Source: Formosa sediminum
Lineage (GTDB): Bacteria; Bacteroidota; Bacteroidia; Flavobacteriales; Flavobacteriaceae
DNA: 64,000 nt
Assembly (NCBI RefSeq): GCF_007197735.1
Contig: NZ_CP041637.1
Span: forward strand, 3,257,001 to 3,321,000
Reading direction: 5' to 3'
Shown: piece after piece, positions 8,649-16,178 of the stretch
Position numbering within the stretch: position 1 is the first letter of the stretch
Layout: each line of letters starts with the position of its first letter
The notes under the pieces: generated by a model
The model's input: the letters and a program-made list of their open reading frames with translations, nothing else
What the model was told of the DNA's origin: nothing
The model's database searches: none
Position numbers and translations under genes: made by a program

Positions 8649-8954
8649 TTATTTAGTAATCCAATTTCCAGAAGTATCTGCATAAACAATTGTATTTAAA
8701 CCATTCTGGTTTATTTCTAATTTATATTCCTTGGCTTCATTTACATATACTTTAGATATATCACTATTAAGAAAGTAATTATCTACAGATTCTGTAATTG
8801 CATCTGGTACAGCGTCTTTTTCAATTTCTTTAAAATCGTCTTGCAAAACAAACACACCATCTTCCATAACTACTTTTATAGGAGACGCAGCATAAAATGA
8901 TATACTACACAATATTATCCCCATAAATACCGAGGTTAAAAATAAGTTTTTCAT
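8649..8954 (-). CDS. PepSY-like secreted protein 2 of 3
   Basis: A 101-residue protein with signal peptide MKNLFLTSVFMGIILCSISFYAAS and a mature PepSY-like domain: LQDDFKEIEKDAVPDAITESV, the strand VYVNEAKEYKLEI and the terminal GNWITK. These blocks align without gaps of note to both flanking paralogues, although overall identity is low, which points to an old duplication. It lies about 57 bases upstream of the ATG of copy 1 and 127 bases downstream of copy 3 on the same strand. The function is not known; the kinase/sigma-54 activator next door makes a part in that signalling circuit likely. Confidence 0.78.
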   Translation of the reverse strand: MKNLFLTSVFMGIILCSISFYAASPIKVVMEDGVFVLQDDFKEIEKDAVPDAITESVDNYFLNSDISKVYVNEAKEYKLEINQNGLNTIVYADTSGNWITK

Positions 8955-9081
8955 AATTTTAAAATTTAATTAATATAATCTGGTTACTCTATTATTGTTA
9001 TACGCCTCTATACTTAGTTAAGTATGGAATCGTTATTTTTTATTATGTAATTGAAATTTTACAAACAGTTTTCATAACCTG

Positions 9082-9384
9082 TTATTTAGAAATCCAATTT
9101 CCATTCTCATCAGTATACACAGTATGTAAACCATGTTCTAATTGTAAATCAATTTTATATTCTTTAAGTTCGTTAAAATAGGTGTTAATTATTTTTTCTT
9201 CACCATAAGTCTTATCAATCGCTTCTATAACTGCTATTGGTAAACGATCTATCTCTAAAGGCGTAAAATCTTCCTGAAATACAATATCCATTATTCCATC
9301 GTGAAAAAACATGGTCTGAAAAGTGGTTGCTATTTTTGAAACACTACCTAAACTTAATGCTGATGCTAATACTATATTTTTCAT
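9082..9384 (-). CDS. PepSY-like secreted protein 3 of 3
   Basis: The promoter-proximal member of the trio, 100 residues, with a hydrophobic N-terminal export signal (MKNIVLASALSLGSVSKIATT). The mature part repeats the family plan: FQEDFTPLEIDRLPIAVIEAI, YFNELKEYKIDL and TDENGNWISK. A sigma-54-like promoter lies about 36-52 bases upstream of its ATG, and four TTACACAC-type half-sites lie about 150-210 bases upstream, which is where an NtrC-type activator would bind. This makes the gene the first of a probable three-gene transcript controlled by the neighbouring response regulator (inference). Confidence 0.78.
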   Translation of the reverse strand: MKNIVLASALSLGSVSKIATTFQTMFFHDGIMDIVFQEDFTPLEIDRLPIAVIEAIDKTYGEEKIINTYFNELKEYKIDLQLEHGLHTVYTDENGNWISK

Positions 9385-9419
9385 GAGGCTATGTAATTAA
9401 TGTTACTTAGTATTTATAT

Positions 9420-9436
9420 TGAAAAAAATATGCCAA
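9420..9436 (-). promoter_or_regulatory. candidate sigma-54 promoter for PepSY-like trio
   Basis: On the minus strand TTGGCAT (GG at 9434-9433) is followed after exactly 10 bases by TC in TTTCA (9422-9421). This is the -24/-12 layout of sigma-54 promoters (TGGCAC-N5-TTGC), with the last GC written TC. It lies 36 bases upstream of the ATG at 9384, and a sigma-54 activator is encoded two transcripts away. Confidence 0.5.
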
Positions 9437-9474
9437 GTCTAGAGTTAAATAGTATTACAAATTATAAAGACTCT

Positions 9475-9501
9475 AAATACAAGGGATTTGCCCTTGTATT
9501 T
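9475..9501. terminator. hairpin AAATACAAGGG / CCCTTGTATTT
   Basis: A perfect 11-bp inverted repeat with a 5-base loop, followed on the plus strand by TTAATTTTTATT. It lies between the sigma-54-like promoter and the TTACACAC sites. No plus-strand gene ends here, so it may be a protein-binding site or a structural spacer rather than a terminator. Confidence 0.45.
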
Positions 9502-9530
9502 TAATTTTTATTCATTACATCTTTTTTACA

Positions 9531-9597
9531 AAGTGTGTAATAACACTATACGCTGTGAAAAAATTACACACTTTTACACATGTAGGTTTTACACACC
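9531..9597. promoter_or_regulatory. cluster of TTACACAC half-sites, candidate activator binding sites
   Basis: The half-site TTACACAC appears as GTGTGTAA (9533-9540), TTACACAC (9564-9571), TTACACAT (9574-9581) and TTACACAC (9589-9596). The first two form an 11-bp inverted repeat AAGTGTGTAAT / ATTACACACTT with a 21-base spacer. The cluster lies roughly 100-170 bases upstream of the sigma-54-like promoter, a usual distance for enhancer sites of NtrC-type activators. Confidence 0.5.
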
Positions 9598-9652
9598 TTA
9601 TTTTAAAATAAGCACCATAGGTTTAGATTTGAATTTTAATATTAAAGCGCAC

Positions 9653-9692
9653 AAAAAAAGCAGATAACTAATATTAGTTATCTGCTTTTTTA
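9653..9692 (-). terminator. intrinsic terminator after acyl-CoA thioesterase
   Basis: A long perfect inverted repeat, AAAAAGCAGATAACTAA paired with TTAGTTATCTGCTTTTT, with A and T tracts on the outside. It lies 20 bases downstream of the minus-strand thioesterase stop and can work in both directions. Confidence 0.85.
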
Positions 9693-9712
9693 TAAAAATA
9701 ATATTTACTTTT

Positions 9713-10252
9713 TTATAATTCTATTTTTACATTATGAGCCTTTACTTCTTCAATATAATTTTCAATTACAAAATCTTCTGGACTAAAATTCTCACTTCGT
9801 TTTCTTGCTTGTTTTTGTCTTTTTATACTTCTAGCAAAGCGCCTAATACTTTCTTTAGTATCTAAAATTAACCCTGGCACTTCTACACTATTATATTCTT
9901 TATCTTTAGCAACCATTGTAAAATAAGAAGAATTACAATGCTTTATTACTCCAGTATGTATGTCTTCAGACTCCACACGCAAACCAACTACCATAGATGT
10001 ACGACCAGTGTAATTAATGGAAGCTTTTAAAGTTACCAACTCACCTACTGCAATTGCATTTAAAAAATCTACTTTGTTTACAGATGCTGTTACCGAATAA
10101 TGTCCGGAATGCTTAGAAGCACATGCAAATGCAATTTGATCCATTAAATTTAAAATAAAACCACCATGTATATTCCCCCTAAAATTAGAATGTGAGGGTA
10201 ACATTAATTGTGTCATGGTTATTTGCGATTCTTCTATACGCTTATATGTCAT
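9713..10252 (-). CDS. acyl-CoA thioesterase, hotdog fold
   Basis: A 179-residue single-hotdog thioesterase of the YciA/BFIT-like type. The core shows MLPSHSNFRGNIHGGFILNLMDQIAFACASKHSG, whose N-x-x-GxxHGG segment and following Asp form the active-site region, then VDFLNAIAVGELVTLKASINYTGRTSMVVGLRVESE, the usual central strands. The Lys/Arg-rich C-terminal tail is an extension seen in flavobacterial members. It should hydrolyse acyl-CoA to free acid and CoA in the cytosol; chain length cannot be told. It has its own terminator and a long AT-rich upstream region. Confidence 0.87.
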   Translation of the reverse strand: MTYKRIEESQITMTQLMLPSHSNFRGNIHGGFILNLMDQIAFACASKHSGHYSVTASVNKVDFLNAIAVGELVTLKASINYTGRTSMVVGLRVESEDIHTGVIKHCNSSYFTMVAKDKEYNSVEVPGLILDTKESIRRFARSIKRQKQARKRSENFSPEDFVIENYIEEVKAHNVKIEL

Positions 10253-10578
10253 AATATATTAATTGATAGTATATTATTTAAATGTAATTATTTTTAGCTT
10301 AATCTAAAACTTTTACTACAAATACTAATAAATTAATAACAATCTTTAATTTATAACTACTAATTTAAAACACAAAACTTAAAATTATAATGAATTTACA
10401 ACCCTTACATATGTACAAACACAGCAAATAGCTTAAAATAATACGTATTAATTATTTTTATTTTGAATAGAGACCATGTTTAAATCATAAACGTATTATT
10501 TTAGCAGTGTTTACTATCAGATATTTTAAAATTATAGAGGTGAACACTTTTAAACTAACAACATAAAATTATATATAA
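10253..10578. other. intergenic region between divergent genes
   Basis: About 326 AT-rich bases between the divergent thioesterase and DUF808 genes. It must hold both promoters; I see no clear TAnnTTTG box, strong hairpin or credible open frame in it. Confidence 0.5.
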
Positions 10579-11448
10579 ATGGCATCAGGTTTTTTTGCTT
10601 TATTAGACGACATCGCTGCATTAATGGATGATGTTGCAACTATGGGAAAATTAGCAACAAAAAAAACTGCTGGTATTCTTGGAGACGATTTGGCTGTTAA
10701 TGCAGAAAAAGCTTCTGGTTTTGTTTCATCTAGAGAAATACCTGTACTTTGGGCTATTACTAAGGGATCTTTAAAAAATAAAATTATTATTTTACCCTTT
10801 GCATTTTTATTATCTGCTTTTCTCCCAATTTCAATTCCAATTATTTTAACATTAGGAGGACTTTATCTTGCATATGAAGGTGCAGAAAAGATTTACGAAT
10901 ATTTTTTTCCTCACAAGCATCATGTTGAAACTAAAGTAGAAGCAAAAACCGAAACAGAAATTCTTGAATTAGAAAAAGAAAAAATAAAAGCCGCCATAGT
11001 AACCGACTTTATTCTATCTGTAGAAATAGTTATTATCGCTTTAGGTACTGTGGTAGAACATCCTTTAACTACCCAAATTATTGTGGTATCTGTGGTTGCT
11101 CTTTTAGCAACTGTTGGTGTGTATGGTATTGTTGCACTTATTGTGCGTATGGACGATTTTGGTTTAAAATTGATTAATTTAAATGAAGAGGACAATAGTT
11201 TTTCTGATAAAATTGGGCGTTTACTTGTTAATGCTTTACCATGGGTAATTAAAAGTTTAGGTGTTATTGGAACCATAGCTTTATTATTAGTCTCTGGAGG
11301 AATTTTTATACACAATATTCCTTTTCTCCATGATGTATTTCACTCCATTCCAAGTATCGTTTCCGAATTAATTTCTGGTACTGTTATAGGGTTTACTGTA
11401 TTACTAATTATTAACCTAATAAAAAAACTAAAATCTAAATCGGCTTAA
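10579..11448 (+). CDS. DUF808 (YedI-like) inner membrane protein
   Basis: A 289-residue integral membrane protein. The N-terminal sequence MASGFFALLDDIAALMDDVATMGKLATKKTAGILGDDLAVNAEK is the hallmark of the DUF808 family (E. coli YedI). It is followed by TM segments at about residues 68-105, a charged loop (HHVETKVEAKTETEILELEKEK), and further TM segments at about 140-165, 167-190, 222-247 and 265-285. The family has no established function. The gene stands alone between a divergent thioesterase and a convergent gene fragment. Confidence 0.88.
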   Translation: MASGFFALLDDIAALMDDVATMGKLATKKTAGILGDDLAVNAEKASGFVSSREIPVLWAITKGSLKNKIIILPFAFLLSAFLPISIPIILTLGGLYLAYEGAEKIYEYFFPHKHHVETKVEAKTETEILELEKEKIKAAIVTDFILSVEIVIIALGTVVEHPLTTQIIVVSVVALLATVGVYGIVALIVRMDDFGLKLINLNEEDNSFSDKIGRLLVNALPWVIKSLGVIGTIALLLVSGGIFIHNIPFLHDVFHSIPSIVSELISGTVIGFTVLLIINLIKKLKSKSA

Positions 11449-11487
11449 TTTATAAAATAACTAAGTGTATTATTTTAAATTGTACGA

Positions 11488-12033
11488 TTAACGTTTAAGG
11501 GTAAAGTGTCCAGAAAATTGTCTACCATCTGGGACTTTAAAACGATACCAATAATCGTCTGTTGGTAAATTTACACCTTTTCGGGTTCCGTCCCATCCAT
11601 TAGATTCTAGCGGATTAAATACTGCTAATAATTTACCATACCTATCATAAATATATACATTAATTGCATTGGTATATTTTAATGGATCAATACCTAAAAC
11701 ATTCCAAGTATCATTTATACCATCGCCATTTGGTGTGAAAAATTGAGGCAATTCAAATACATAAAACGTTTGCTGTACAAGGTTACATCTATAAACATCT
11801 CTTACATAAAGGATATGCGATCCCGGAGTTAAATTTCTAAATACATTACTGCTTTGAAAACCGTTTAGATAATCCACTGAAAACTCAAAATTAGAACTCG
11901 GATTATTAAGGTTTATTGTTAATGTATAGTCTTCTACAATTACATCCCCTATCTCTGCTGCTGGAAAAAGAATGTTTATTTTAATTAATAGAAATTTTTG
12001 TGATAAACTTATATTTAAAATATTTATTGACAA
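11488..12033 (-). pseudogene. orphan T9SS type B sorting domain, remnant of a larger secreted protein
   Basis: The frame encodes only the end of a large surface protein. The last 95 residues are a gliding-motility-type (type B) C-terminal domain: FFTPNGDGINDTWNVLGID, YIYDRYGKLL, SNGWDGTRKGVNLPTDDYWY and GHFTLKR. Before it stands about one immunoglobulin-like repeat (DYTLTINLNNPSSNFEF to HILYVRDVYRC). There is no signal peptide and no ATG: the frame can open only with a TTG at 12033 in non-coding-looking sequence. Without an export signal the domain cannot reach the type IX machinery, so this is best read as the 3' remnant of a deleted gene. Confidence 0.75.
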
Positions 12034-12268
12034 TTATAAACTATAAATATAACCTATATTTACTTTAGCACTTTTATTAAGGATACATTTTTTAAGTATA
12101 CTATACACCCTACCCTAAGCTGAATTATGAATTTACTTATAAAAATAAGCAGTTTTAAACATATAAAACTTCATTTAAAAAAACAATTTCATACTACCTA
12201 TTTAGCAGTTCAAAAATATAAAACTCTAAAATACGATATAAAAAAACTGTTAATACATAAGAAGCCTT

Positions 12269-12276
12269 TAAATTTG
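12269..12276 (+). promoter_or_regulatory. -7 box of phosphodiesterase gene
   Basis: TAAATTTG matches the Bacteroidota -7 consensus TAnnTTTG and lies 33 bases upstream of the ATG at 12310. No convincing -33 TTG is seen. Confidence 0.45.
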
Positions 12277-12309
12277 TGTATTTACTATTGCTAATTAAGA
12301 CCATTGAAA

Positions 12310-13263
12310 ATGAAACATATTCTATGCATTATTATTTGCATTATGTGGATAATACAACCCGCTTTTGCACAAGACCAGACTACATTTAAATTAATTCCTT
12401 TAGGCGTAAAAGGCGGTTTAGATGAAACTAATTTATCTGCTTATTTAGTAGCTCCAAAGCATTCAGATGCTTATGTGTGTTTAGATGCTGGCACTATAAA
12501 TGCGGGTATAGAAAAATCTATTGAAAATAAATTATTTAATATTTCTTCAACGGAGGTATTACAAAATCATATAAAAGGGTATTTAATCTCTCATGCACAT
12601 TTAGACCATGTTTCCGGGCTAATTATTAACTCTCCTGCAGATGCATCAAAAACAGTTTATGCAACTAAATCTTGTATGACCATGATGCAGAACCATTACT
12701 TTAATGGAGAAACTTGGGCTAATTTTGGTGACGAAGGTCCTGGATATCAGATTAAACGATACCATTTTCAGACATTAAAACTAAATCAAGAAACCCCATT
12801 AACGAATACCGAAATGATGGTTACAGCATATCCATTAAGTCATGTTAATCCGTTTGAAAGTACTGCCTTTTTAATTCGTTATAATTCAGATTACATTCTT
12901 TATTTAGGAGACACTGGTCCAGATCCTATAGAAAAAAGTAACAACTTAAAACTATTATGGACAACTATAGCTCCTTTAATTAAATCTAAACAATTACGTG
13001 CTATTCTAATAGAGGTTTCTTTCCCTAACGAGCAAGCTGATACAGCACTATTTGGACACTTAACTCCAAATTGGTTTTATAAAGAAATGCAAGTTTTACA
13101 AAGCTTAACAGGTGCAGATGCTTTACAAGGTTTTAAAACTATAATAACCCATCTAAAACCACCGGTTAAAAACATGGTAAAAATTAAAACAGAATTAGAA
13201 GCACAAAATAATTTAGGTTTAGATCTTATATTTCCAGAACAGGGAGTGAAATTAGAATTCTAA
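12310..13263 (+). CDS. class II 3',5'-cyclic-nucleotide phosphodiesterase
   Basis: A 317-residue secreted enzyme from the ATG at 12310; a TTG two codons earlier is an unlikely start. Signal peptide: MKHILCIIICIMWIIQPAFAQ. The metallo-beta-lactamase-like fold carries SHAHLDHVSG (metal ligands His95, His97, Asp99, His100), SHVNPFESTAF, YLGDTGPD, a LIEVSFPNEQAD segment, GHLTP and a late ITHLKPP, all in the order of the yeast PDE1 / Vibrio CpdP class II family. It should hydrolyse cAMP or cGMP in the periplasm, probably to scavenge nucleotide phosphate. A bidirectional terminator follows directly. Confidence 0.87.
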   Translation: MKHILCIIICIMWIIQPAFAQDQTTFKLIPLGVKGGLDETNLSAYLVAPKHSDAYVCLDAGTINAGIEKSIENKLFNISSTEVLQNHIKGYLISHAHLDHVSGLIINSPADASKTVYATKSCMTMMQNHYFNGETWANFGDEGPGYQIKRYHFQTLKLNQETPLTNTEMMVTAYPLSHVNPFESTAFLIRYNSDYILYLGDTGPDPIEKSNNLKLLWTTIAPLIKSKQLRAILIEVSFPNEQADTALFGHLTPNWFYKEMQVLQSLTGADALQGFKTIITHLKPPVKNMVKIKTELEAQNNLGLDLIFPEQGVKLEF

Positions 13264-13283
13264 AATCACACAATTAAAAGCAC

Positions 13284-13320
13284 AAAAAAAGCCTTTCGAA
13301 AATCGAAAGGCTTTTGCTTT
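13284..13320. terminator. bidirectional terminator between phosphodiesterase and tRNA-His
   Basis: GCCTTTCG / CGAAAGGC stem (13291-13311) flanked by a run of A on the left and a T-rich run on the right. It serves the plus-strand phosphodiesterase gene and the minus-strand tRNA-His gene. Confidence 0.85.
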
Positions 13321-13323
13321 TTG

Positions 13324-13398
13324 GGTGGAAGACCGGATTCGAACCGGCGGCCCTTGGTACCACAAACCAATGCTCTAACCAGCTGAGCTACAACCACC
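13324..13398 (-). tRNA. tRNA-His (GTG anticodon)
   Basis: The minus strand reads as a full cloverleaf: D arm TAGCTCAGCTGGTTAGAGC, anticodon stem TTGGT / ACCAA around loop TTGTGGT with anticodon GTG, T arm GCCGG-TTCGAAT-CCGGT. The acceptor begins GGTGGTTG, including the extra G at position -1 that is typical of tRNA-His, and ends CTTCCACC; CCA is not encoded. Two T-T oppositions in the acceptor stem are noted. Confidence 0.92.
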
Positions 13399-13475
13399 AT
13401 GTAACTGCATTTTTGTAATGCGTGTGCAAATTTAATCGAAATTACAGATATACCAAACTTTTTTTGAAAAAATTT

Positions 13476-14192
13476 TCATTTTAAATCAAATAAATTTTCG
13501 ACAGCTACATAACGTTCTGAGGTAAAGCCTTCTGCAAAATCTACTCCAATAATACGTCCTAAATCTTTTGCACGGTAATTTACGCTATCTGTAAAATTTT
13601 TACTAGAAATTGGGGTTTCTGGCTCTTTACTATTCGGATCAAAAAATTGTGTTTTGTATGCTAAAACTGCTTTTTCTTTAACATCCATATATCCTGTTAC
13701 ATCGACTACAAAATCTGGCTCTATATTTTTCCACTGTATATAGTGGTACACATGTTTTGGTCTCCATTGTAATTGCAATGTTTCATCTAGTTTTGTTTCT
13801 ATTTTTTTTAATCCACTTAAAAAACACGCATCACTTACAAGTTTACTACCTTTTCCATGATCTATATGCCTATCATCTATAGCATTACACAGTACAATAT
13901 CGGGTTGATATTTTCTAATAATCTTAATAACTTCTAATTGATGCGATTTATCATTTACAAAAAAGGCATCTGCAAATGCTAAATTTTCGCGTACCGCTAC
14001 ACCTAAGATTTTAGCTGCATTTTTTGCTTCTTCATCACGTGTTTCTGCTGTACCACGTGTTCCTAATTCACCACGTGTTAAATCAATTATTCCAACTTTT
14101 TTTCCGTTGGCTATTTCTTTTGCAATAGTAGCTCCACATCCTAATTCTACGTCGTCTGGATGTGCTCCTATTGCAAGTATGTCTAATTTCAT
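13476..14192 (-). CDS. bshB1: bacillithiol biosynthesis deacetylase BshB1
   Basis: A 238-residue PIG-L/LmbE family enzyme from the ATG at 14192 (a GTG at 14216 is ignored because the family starts at MKLDILAIGAHPDD). Zinc and catalytic residues are visible in AHPDD (His11, Asp13, Asp14) and HIDHGKG. The pattern LTRGELGTRGTAETRDEEAKNAAKILG and the WRPKHVYHYIQW and DSVNYRAKDLGRIIG segments are specific for BshB1. It removes the acetyl group from GlcNAc-malate in bacillithiol synthesis. The upstream Cys/Met enzyme gene on the same strand ends 39 bases before it, and both concern low-molecular-weight thiols, so an operon is likely. Confidence 0.9.
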   Translation of the reverse strand: MKLDILAIGAHPDDVELGCGATIAKEIANGKKVGIIDLTRGELGTRGTAETRDEEAKNAAKILGVAVRENLAFADAFFVNDKSHQLEVIKIIRKYQPDIVLCNAIDDRHIDHGKGSKLVSDACFLSGLKKIETKLDETLQLQWRPKHVYHYIQWKNIEPDFVVDVTGYMDVKEKAVLAYKTQFFDPNSKEPETPISSKNFTDSVNYRAKDLGRIIGVDFAEGFTSERYVAVENLFDLK

Positions 14193-14231
14193 CTGTTTCA
14201 CTTTAATTTCTAACACAGAAACCTTTTATAC

Positions 14232-15401
14232 TTAAGCTTCTATTTTTACTAATTTTTTAGTTGCTTTTATTGCTTGTTTTATATCTTGAATTAAATCTTT
14301 TTTAGATTCTATACCTAGTGAAAATCTAATTAACTCATTAGTGATCCCAATACTATCACGTTGTTCTTGAGACATCGAGGCATGAGAGGTCATACACGGA
14401 GACAACATTGTACTCTCCACTCCTGCTAGACTCATAGAGGCTTTAATAAGTTTTAATTCTTTTTGAAAGGTTAAGGCATCTAAGCCATTATTTAATTCAA
14501 ACGACAACATGCCTCCAAATCCGCGCATTTGAGATTTAGCTAATTTGTATTCTGGATGGCTTTTTAAGCCCGGATAATATACATTTTTAACATCTGGATG
14601 CCCATTTAAAAACTTAGCTAAAGCTTTTGCATTTTTATTCTGTGCTTTTACACGTAAAACTAAAGTCTTTATGCTACGCTCTAACATCCAAACTGTAAAA
14701 TCGCTTAAATTTCCGCCTAGATTTGCACCAACTTTCCAGATTGCATGCATGTGTGCTTTTGAGCACGCTACAGCTCCAGCCAAAATATCACTATGTCCTC
14801 CTAAATATTTTGTAGCAGAGTGTACTACGATATCTATACCAAAATCTATTGGATTTTGATTTACAGGACTAGCAAATGTATTATCTATTATAGAGATTAA
14901 TCCTCTTGATTTTACCAATTCAGATACCCTTTTTATATTTGTAATCGTTAATAACGGATTTGATGGTGATTCAAGATATACGACCTTTGTATTTTCTTGT
15001 ATTGCAGCCTCAAAATCTTCTGGTTTATAGCCATTGGTAAACGTATATTCTATACCGTACTTAGGAAATTCTTCTTGAATAAACTGGCTAGTTCCGCCGT
15101 ACAATGTATTCTGAACTACAATATGATCTCCTATTTTTAAAAATGCTAATAAGGTGGTACTTATAGCTGCCATCCCAGAACTAAAGATCATTCCCGCTTC
15201 GGCATGTTCTAATGCGGCAATTTTTTTTGATAAGTTTTCCTGATTTGGAGTATTATAATTACGAGGGTATCGTCTAACATCTACATCTGTAAATTGATAT
15301 GAGGTAGACATATATATTGGAGATACTGCGCCCTTAAATTGCTGATCTTTAACCTCTCCTATATGCACGCATACTGTATCTAAACCTATTTTTTTAGCCA
15401 T
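14232..15401 (-). CDS. PLP-dependent Cys/Met metabolism enzyme (cystathionine gamma-synthase/lyase type)
   Basis: A 389-residue fold-type I PLP enzyme. Conserved parts: the substrate-binding Tyr/Arg stretch RRYPRNYNTPNQENLSKKIAALE, SSGMAAIS (phosphate binding), NTLYGGT, LESPSNPLL, IDNTFASP and SATKYLGGHSDILAGA with PLP-binding Lys198. The Arg near the C-terminus (RFSLGIE) binds the substrate carboxylate. It could be cystathionine gamma-synthase, cystathionine lyase or methionine gamma-lyase; these are not separable by eye. It is encoded directly upstream of bshB1. Its own upstream region (15402-15815) shows no SAM riboswitch that I can recognise. Confidence 0.88.
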   Translation of the reverse strand: MAKKIGLDTVCVHIGEVKDQQFKGAVSPIYMSTSYQFTDVDVRRYPRNYNTPNQENLSKKIAALEHAEAGMIFSSGMAAISTTLLAFLKIGDHIVVQNTLYGGTSQFIQEEFPKYGIEYTFTNGYKPEDFEAAIQENTKVVYLESPSNPLLTITNIKRVSELVKSRGLISIIDNTFASPVNQNPIDFGIDIVVHSATKYLGGHSDILAGAVACSKAHMHAIWKVGANLGGNLSDFTVWMLERSIKTLVLRVKAQNKNAKALAKFLNGHPDVKNVYYPGLKSHPEYKLAKSQMRGFGGMLSFELNNGLDALTFQKELKLIKASMSLAGVESTMLSPCMTSHASMSQEQRDSIGITNELIRFSLGIESKKDLIQDIKQAIKATKKLVKIEA

Positions 15402-15815
15402 AATTTTATTGTTTTATTCTAAAAATTGTTATCTCGACATACTTTTTAAGTCACTCACATATCAAATAACTTACTTTCTTTATTAAATACGTTTTTAAAA
15501 CTGTTTACTATTTAAGGTCTTTATAACCGTATCTCCTTATCCTCTATTAAGTTAATAATATTTATTAGCTCTATATCCTTAAATAAATTTTACTATTCTC
15601 AAGATGTTTGGGTTTTCGTTTATTTTTCAAAATATTATTTCCTTTACATTCTTAGTCTATCCACTCGTTGTTTTGAGTTTACATACATCGTAAACCAGCG
15701 CATTAACACGATTATTAGTATAAGCTAAAGGTATGGATTATATACATCTTTTAAATTAATGTCTTCTTAAAATTATATACTATTTAATATAGCATGATCA
15801 AAATTCATAATTAAA
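15402..15815. other. AT-rich intergenic stretch upstream of Cys/Met enzyme
   Basis: About 414 bases with no credible open frame on either strand. It should contain the promoter of the minus-strand PLP enzyme gene. No hairpin of note and no known riboswitch core was recognised. Confidence 0.5.
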
Positions 15816-15972
15816 AAAATACCGGAATTCTGGTATTTTATATGTTTATTATTGCACTTTAATTTGTACCAGATTAAAACGAGTTGGTTATTAAAAAACC
15901 TACTCTTATGTAAGATGCTATTAATCTACTTTCTCAACAACTACCATAATAATACATATTATGGTAGTTTCT
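15816..15972 (+). ncRNA. candidate small RNA unit A (palindrome, -7 box, 14-base box, terminator)
   Basis: The unit starts with AAAATACC-N8-GGTATTTT (15816-15839), whose spacer contains GAATTC. Exactly 19 bases later stands TTAATTTG (15859-15866), close to the -7 consensus. The box AAGATGCTATTAAT is at 15912-15925. The hairpin ACTACCATAAT / ATTATGGTAGT (15940-15968) with a T-rich tail ends it. The predicted RNA would be about 100 bases long, from about 15873. The same order and spacing recur in unit B, 188-200 bases downstream. No protein is encoded. Confidence 0.5.
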
Positions 15973-16003
15973 TTAAATCTCTGCTTTTATTCTCAACACA
16001 TTA

Positions 16004-16178
16004 AAAATACCCAATTTTAGGTGTTTTATAACTCGTAGGCTTCTCTTAGATTTGATATATATTTAGACTATGCTATCTTTAAGTCGTTAGCCTTTAAAGA
16101 TTTTACATATAAAGATGCTATTAATTATTCCTTTTTTAAAAAACTACTTTAACGCTAGTTTGTTATAGTAGTTTTTTT
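16004..16178 (+). ncRNA. candidate small RNA unit B, colinear with unit A
   Basis: The palindrome AAAATACC-N8-GGTGTTTT (16004-16027) is followed, again after exactly 19 bases, by a perfect -7 box TAGATTTG (16047-16054). The box AAGATGCTATTAAT recurs at 16112-16125, and a hairpin AAACTACTTTAAC / GTTATAGTAGTTT (16141-16174) followed by T closes the unit. The predicted RNA is about 115 bases. The final hairpin overlaps the mscL stop codon and probably serves as terminator for that minus-strand gene too. Outside the shared boxes the two units differ, as in duplicated small RNAs with diverged middles. Confidence 0.5.

Noticed and set aside
12127-12294. A 55-codon ATG frame upstream of the phosphodiesterase gene (MNLLIKISSFKHIKLHLK...)
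   Set aside because: Composition is Lys/Leu/Ile/Tyr only, as expected from AT-rich noise; it runs through the -7 box of the next gene, has no recognisable domain and no tight gene context.
15402-15815. SAM or other riboswitch before the Cys/Met enzyme gene
   Set aside because: No match to a SAM-I type core or other aptamer that I know could be seen on the minus strand; the stretch is plain AT-rich DNA.
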